Assembly (NCBI GenBank): GCA_018658715.1 | Contig: JABHUQ010000019.1 | Coordinates: 1 to 46,884, forward strand | Source of the DNA: Fidelibacterota bacterium | GTDB taxonomy: Bacteria > Fidelibacterota > Marinisomatia > Marinisomatales > UBA1611 | Length of the DNA: 46,884 nucleotides | Direction of reading: 5' to 3' | Part shown: piece after piece, positions 44,783 through 46,884 of the stretch | Numbering within the stretch: position 1 is the first letter of the stretch | Layout: every line of letters starts with the position of its first letter | The notes under the pieces: generated by a model | What the model was told of the DNA's origin: nothing | Databases searched by the model: none | Seen by the model: only the letters and a program-made list of their open reading frames with translations | Position numbers and translations under genes: made by a program

Positions 44783-46060
44783 CTACTCATTTAGGAGAGC
44801 CATAAATTGACTCATTTTTTCCAAAAATAGAGCAGTTCTAGGGTGATGGTTTTCGATAAAATTATCAAAATCATCTGAATAGGCATCAATGATATTTTTG
44901 GCTTGTTCATCTGTTTCCATATCTAAGAAACTGGTAGACAATCTTAAACAAAAATTATTAAGATCACTACCAAAAGCACTACCGGGTAATGTAGCAATTC
45001 CAAAATCATCCAACAAATATTCAGATAAATTTTGGCAGGAAAAAATATTCATTTTTTCTAATTTATCTTTCCATTTTTTAAAAGATGGGTAAAGGTAAAA
45101 TGCGCCTGAAGGTGAAGGGCTATCAAGTCCAATTTCTTTGAGTTTACGATGAACATAGTTAGTTCGTAATTCGTGGATATGGGTACACATTTTTATATAG
45201 GCATCAATATCTTGATTTCCACTATAAGCTAAAATTGCGGTATATTGAATGGGCCCAGGTACACAGGACCAAATACTACCAGCAATAGATTGAAATGATT
45301 TTGATAAATAATTTCCATGTTCATTATTTGGAAGAATAGCCATTCCAAACCGCCACCCACCTAAGGATAAATGTTTACTGAGTCCCCCAAAAATAATTGT
45401 TTTTTCAGGATAATACTTTGCAATGGTTTTATGAGAAAATCCTTCGTGAGTGACTAAGCTATAAATTTCATCACTAAGAATAAAAATATTTTTATCTTGA
45501 GCCCAATTGGCCACTGATTTCATTTCATCATCTGATGAAACATTTCCAACGGGATTACTGGGTGTATTCAGAACCAGCATTGTAGGATTTCCACCATCTG
45601 AAATAAAATCTTGATATGCTTTATCTAAGGCTTGAATATTTAAGGAATAATCATTTTTATCATCTAATAAAAAACGATGAATTGTTTTACCTGTCAAATG
45701 TGCAATGGAACTATAAGAAACCCAGGATGGTTTTGGTAATAATAAATCACCTTCGATGGATTGAATCATGGCGTATAGTAAGGATTTACTTCCAACCCCA
45801 ACGATGATTTGTTTATCTATAAAATTTATTCCCAATTTTTCAGAATAATATTTTGCAATTGTATCTCTTAATTCTGGAACCCCTAAAGATGAGAGATAGC
45901 TTCTTTGGGATGCATTTTCTTGAAACATTTGTGACAAAGCTGGATGAACAGGGAATCGTGATTCTCCAAACCCTAAATGGAGTACATCTTTTCCATCGGC
46001 CCACATAGCGTTTACTTTTTCGTTCATCACAAGTGTGGGTGATGCTTTCGGTGATTTCAT
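44783..46060 (-). CDS. PLP-dependent aminotransferase, class I/II
   Basis: Transfers an amino group from an amino acid to a 2-oxo acid. LNTPSNPVGNVSSDDEM (164-180), LSDEIYSLVTHEG with Asp197 and Tyr200, Lys229 in GGLSKHLSLGGWRFGM as the PLP lysine, and Arg237 make the active site. Fold type I, aspartate-aminotransferase superfamily; the substrate is open. The 425-residue chain has a C-terminal extension of about 35 residues. TTGCAT and TTAAAT on the minus strand (46125-46120 and 46101-46096, 18 apart) could form its promoter. First of the four-gene unit ending in ggt. Confidence 0.92.
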   Translation of the reverse strand: MKSPKASPTLVMNEKVNAMWADGKDVLHLGFGESRFPVHPALSQMFQENASQRSYLSSLGVPELRDTIAKYYSEKLGINFIDKQIIVGVGSKSLLYAMIQSIEGDLLLPKPSWVSYSSIAHLTGKTIHRFLLDDKNDYSLNIQALDKAYQDFISDGGNPTMLVLNTPSNPVGNVSSDDEMKSVANWAQDKNIFILSDEIYSLVTHEGFSHKTIAKYYPEKTIIFGGLSKHLSLGGWRFGMAILPNNEHGNYLSKSFQSIAGSIWSCVPGPIQYTAILAYSGNQDIDAYIKMCTHIHELRTNYVHRKLKEIGLDSPSPSGAFYLYPSFKKWKDKLEKMNIFSCQNLSEYLLDDFGIATLPGSAFGSDLNNFCLRLSTSFLDMETDEQAKNIIDAYSDDFDNFIENHHPRTALFLEKMSQFMALLNE

Positions 46061-46126
46061 ATTTGACTCTTTTAACCCAAAATTTTGATTGGCGAATTTA
46101 AAAATAAGTTTAAACTAGAATGCAAT

Positions 46127-46159
46127 AAAAAAGCCCCAGCGATTGCTAGGGCTTTTTTT
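46127..46159. terminator. Terminator after the TonB receptor gene
   Basis: AAAAAAGCCC-C-AGC, loop GATT, GCT-A-GGGCTTTTTT forms a 10+3-bp stem with one mismatch. On the minus strand it ends in TTTTTT and stands 21 bases past the receptor stop, so it ends that gene ahead of the aminotransferase unit. Confidence 0.85.
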
Positions 46160-46179
46160 ATTTTCATTGAATGAATGGA

Positions 46180-46884
46180 CTAGAAATTATAAGATAATTT
46201 CATGTAGTCATAACGACCATTCATACCGTATGGAGCAAAGTTTGGATAAACAAAGGCACCATCATTATTGGAACCAGTCCATTTGTCAGGCATTTCATCT
46301 GTAAAGTTTTTAGACCCAATACCAACTGACACAGCACCGAAGTTGTAACTTCCTTCTAAATCAATAATAGATTTAGCTCCGAAAATTAACCCTTCAGTTC
46401 TACGGCTTTCAAATTCACCCACTTTATTAAAGCGGAATGAACCTGCCCAGTTTCCATTAGAATATTTGGTTGAGAAAACCATATTATCTTTTGGAGTTAC
46501 TGTTGTCATAGTACGTACTTCACTGTCGTCAAAGATGCTTCCACCGTAATTAGCAAGCTCATCTGGTGTTTTAATCTCCCCAACGATTTCAGTTGCATTT
46601 TGATTATATGCAAGCGTGAAGTCCAATGCGCCCATAGATCCTAAATCCACGTTATAAGCAGCTGACACATCAAAACCAGATGTTTTTGTATCAACAGCAT
46701 TTGCAAAGAAACGTCCACCGCCACCATAATCAGCACCTTCAATGCCAGCAGCAACTAATAAATCATAAACATGTGCGCCTAATGAACCTTCATCGTCATT
46801 ATGAGACACAACTTGGCCATTTTCTTGAGTACCACCACCTGTTGTAAAATTACCTGTCATTACAACACGATCTTCGATATTCAC
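46180..46884 (-). CDS. TonB-dependent receptor, C-terminal part (5' end outside the window)
   Basis: Partial: the frame runs off the right edge, and the first codon in view (GTG) is not a start. The 234 residues are barrel strands such as KTSGFDVSAAYNVDLGSMGA, LDFTLAYNQNATEIVG and NWAGSFRFNKVGEFESR, ending in YDYMKLSYNF with a C-terminal aromatic. NIEDRVVMTGNF and FFANAVDTKTSGFDV are typical of the late barrel of TonB-dependent siderophore or vitamin receptors rather than of SusC. The plug and N-terminus are not visible, so the ligand is open. Confidence 0.85.
   Translation of the reverse strand: MNIEDRVVMTGNFTTGGGTQENGQVVSHNDDEGSLGAHVYDLLVAAGIEGADYGGGGRFFANAVDTKTSGFDVSAAYNVDLGSMGALDFTLAYNQNATEIVGEIKTPDELANYGGSIFDDSEVRTMTTVTPKDNMVFSTKYSNGNWAGSFRFNKVGEFESRRTEGLIFGAKSIIDLEGSYNFGAVSVGIGSKNFTDEMPDKWTGSNNDGAFVYPNFAPYGMNGRYDYMKLSYNF

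Overview
The window is AT-rich, gene-dense bacterial DNA from a Gram-negative lineage with an outer membrane. It carries a SusC/SusD pair, two further TonB-dependent receptors, many lipoproteins, and a protein ending in a type IX secretion (T9SS) sorting domain that opens with an FPNPFN motif. Together with a cohesin-like/dockerin-like pair, this points to the FCB superphylum. Candidatus Marinimicrobia (SAR406) or a close relative fits better than classical Bacteroidota. The assignment is inferred from gene content only; no rRNA gene is present.

Left part (1-7560): a tRNA-Lys on the minus strand; a structured leader; a susC-susD pair followed by a terminator and a lipid-anchored acetamidase/formamidase homologue; then, converging, queF (queuosine pathway) and a YgjV-like membrane protein. 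An intergenic stretch holds a candidate short transcript with a Shine-Dalgarno-led 10-codon frame and a terminator, directly before ssrA (tmRNA).

Centre (7566-24631): two divergent units share a 349-base spacer. Leftward runs ECF sigma factor, FecR-type anti-sigma factor and a TonB-dependent receptor with an N-terminal STN signalling domain, a classical trans-envelope signalling set. Rightward runs a tightly packed five-gene unit: a lipoprotein, a PEGA-domain protein, a DUF5683-like protein, a cohesin-like lipoprotein, and a 3220-residue surface protein. The surface protein is built of about 12 + 4 Ig-like repeats with three LamG-type lectin domains lodged inside individual repeats, then a dockerin-like segment and a T9SS sorting domain. 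This unit is the best candidate for an undescribed system: a surface adhesin encoded next to its own possible cohesin tether.

Right part (24620-46884): mostly housekeeping. A long leftward operon encodes a metallophosphoesterase, cysteine desulfurase, MnmA, a GlmU-like uridylyltransferase without its acetyltransferase half, a small exported protein, a LytR_C-domain protein, RsfS, ArgS and a MarC-family protein. Then come an adenosine kinase-like PfkB protein and a TPR lipoprotein (rightward), MoxR plus DUF58 (leftward), rlmN, purine nucleoside phosphorylase, an M20 amidohydrolase and a MORN-type repeat protein (rightward). A four-gene leftward unit with almost no spacing follows: aminotransferase, thiolase, CaiB-type CoA-transferase and gamma-glutamyltransferase. 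The window ends inside the 3' part of another TonB-dependent receptor. No insertion sequence, phage gene, CRISPR array or rRNA was seen.
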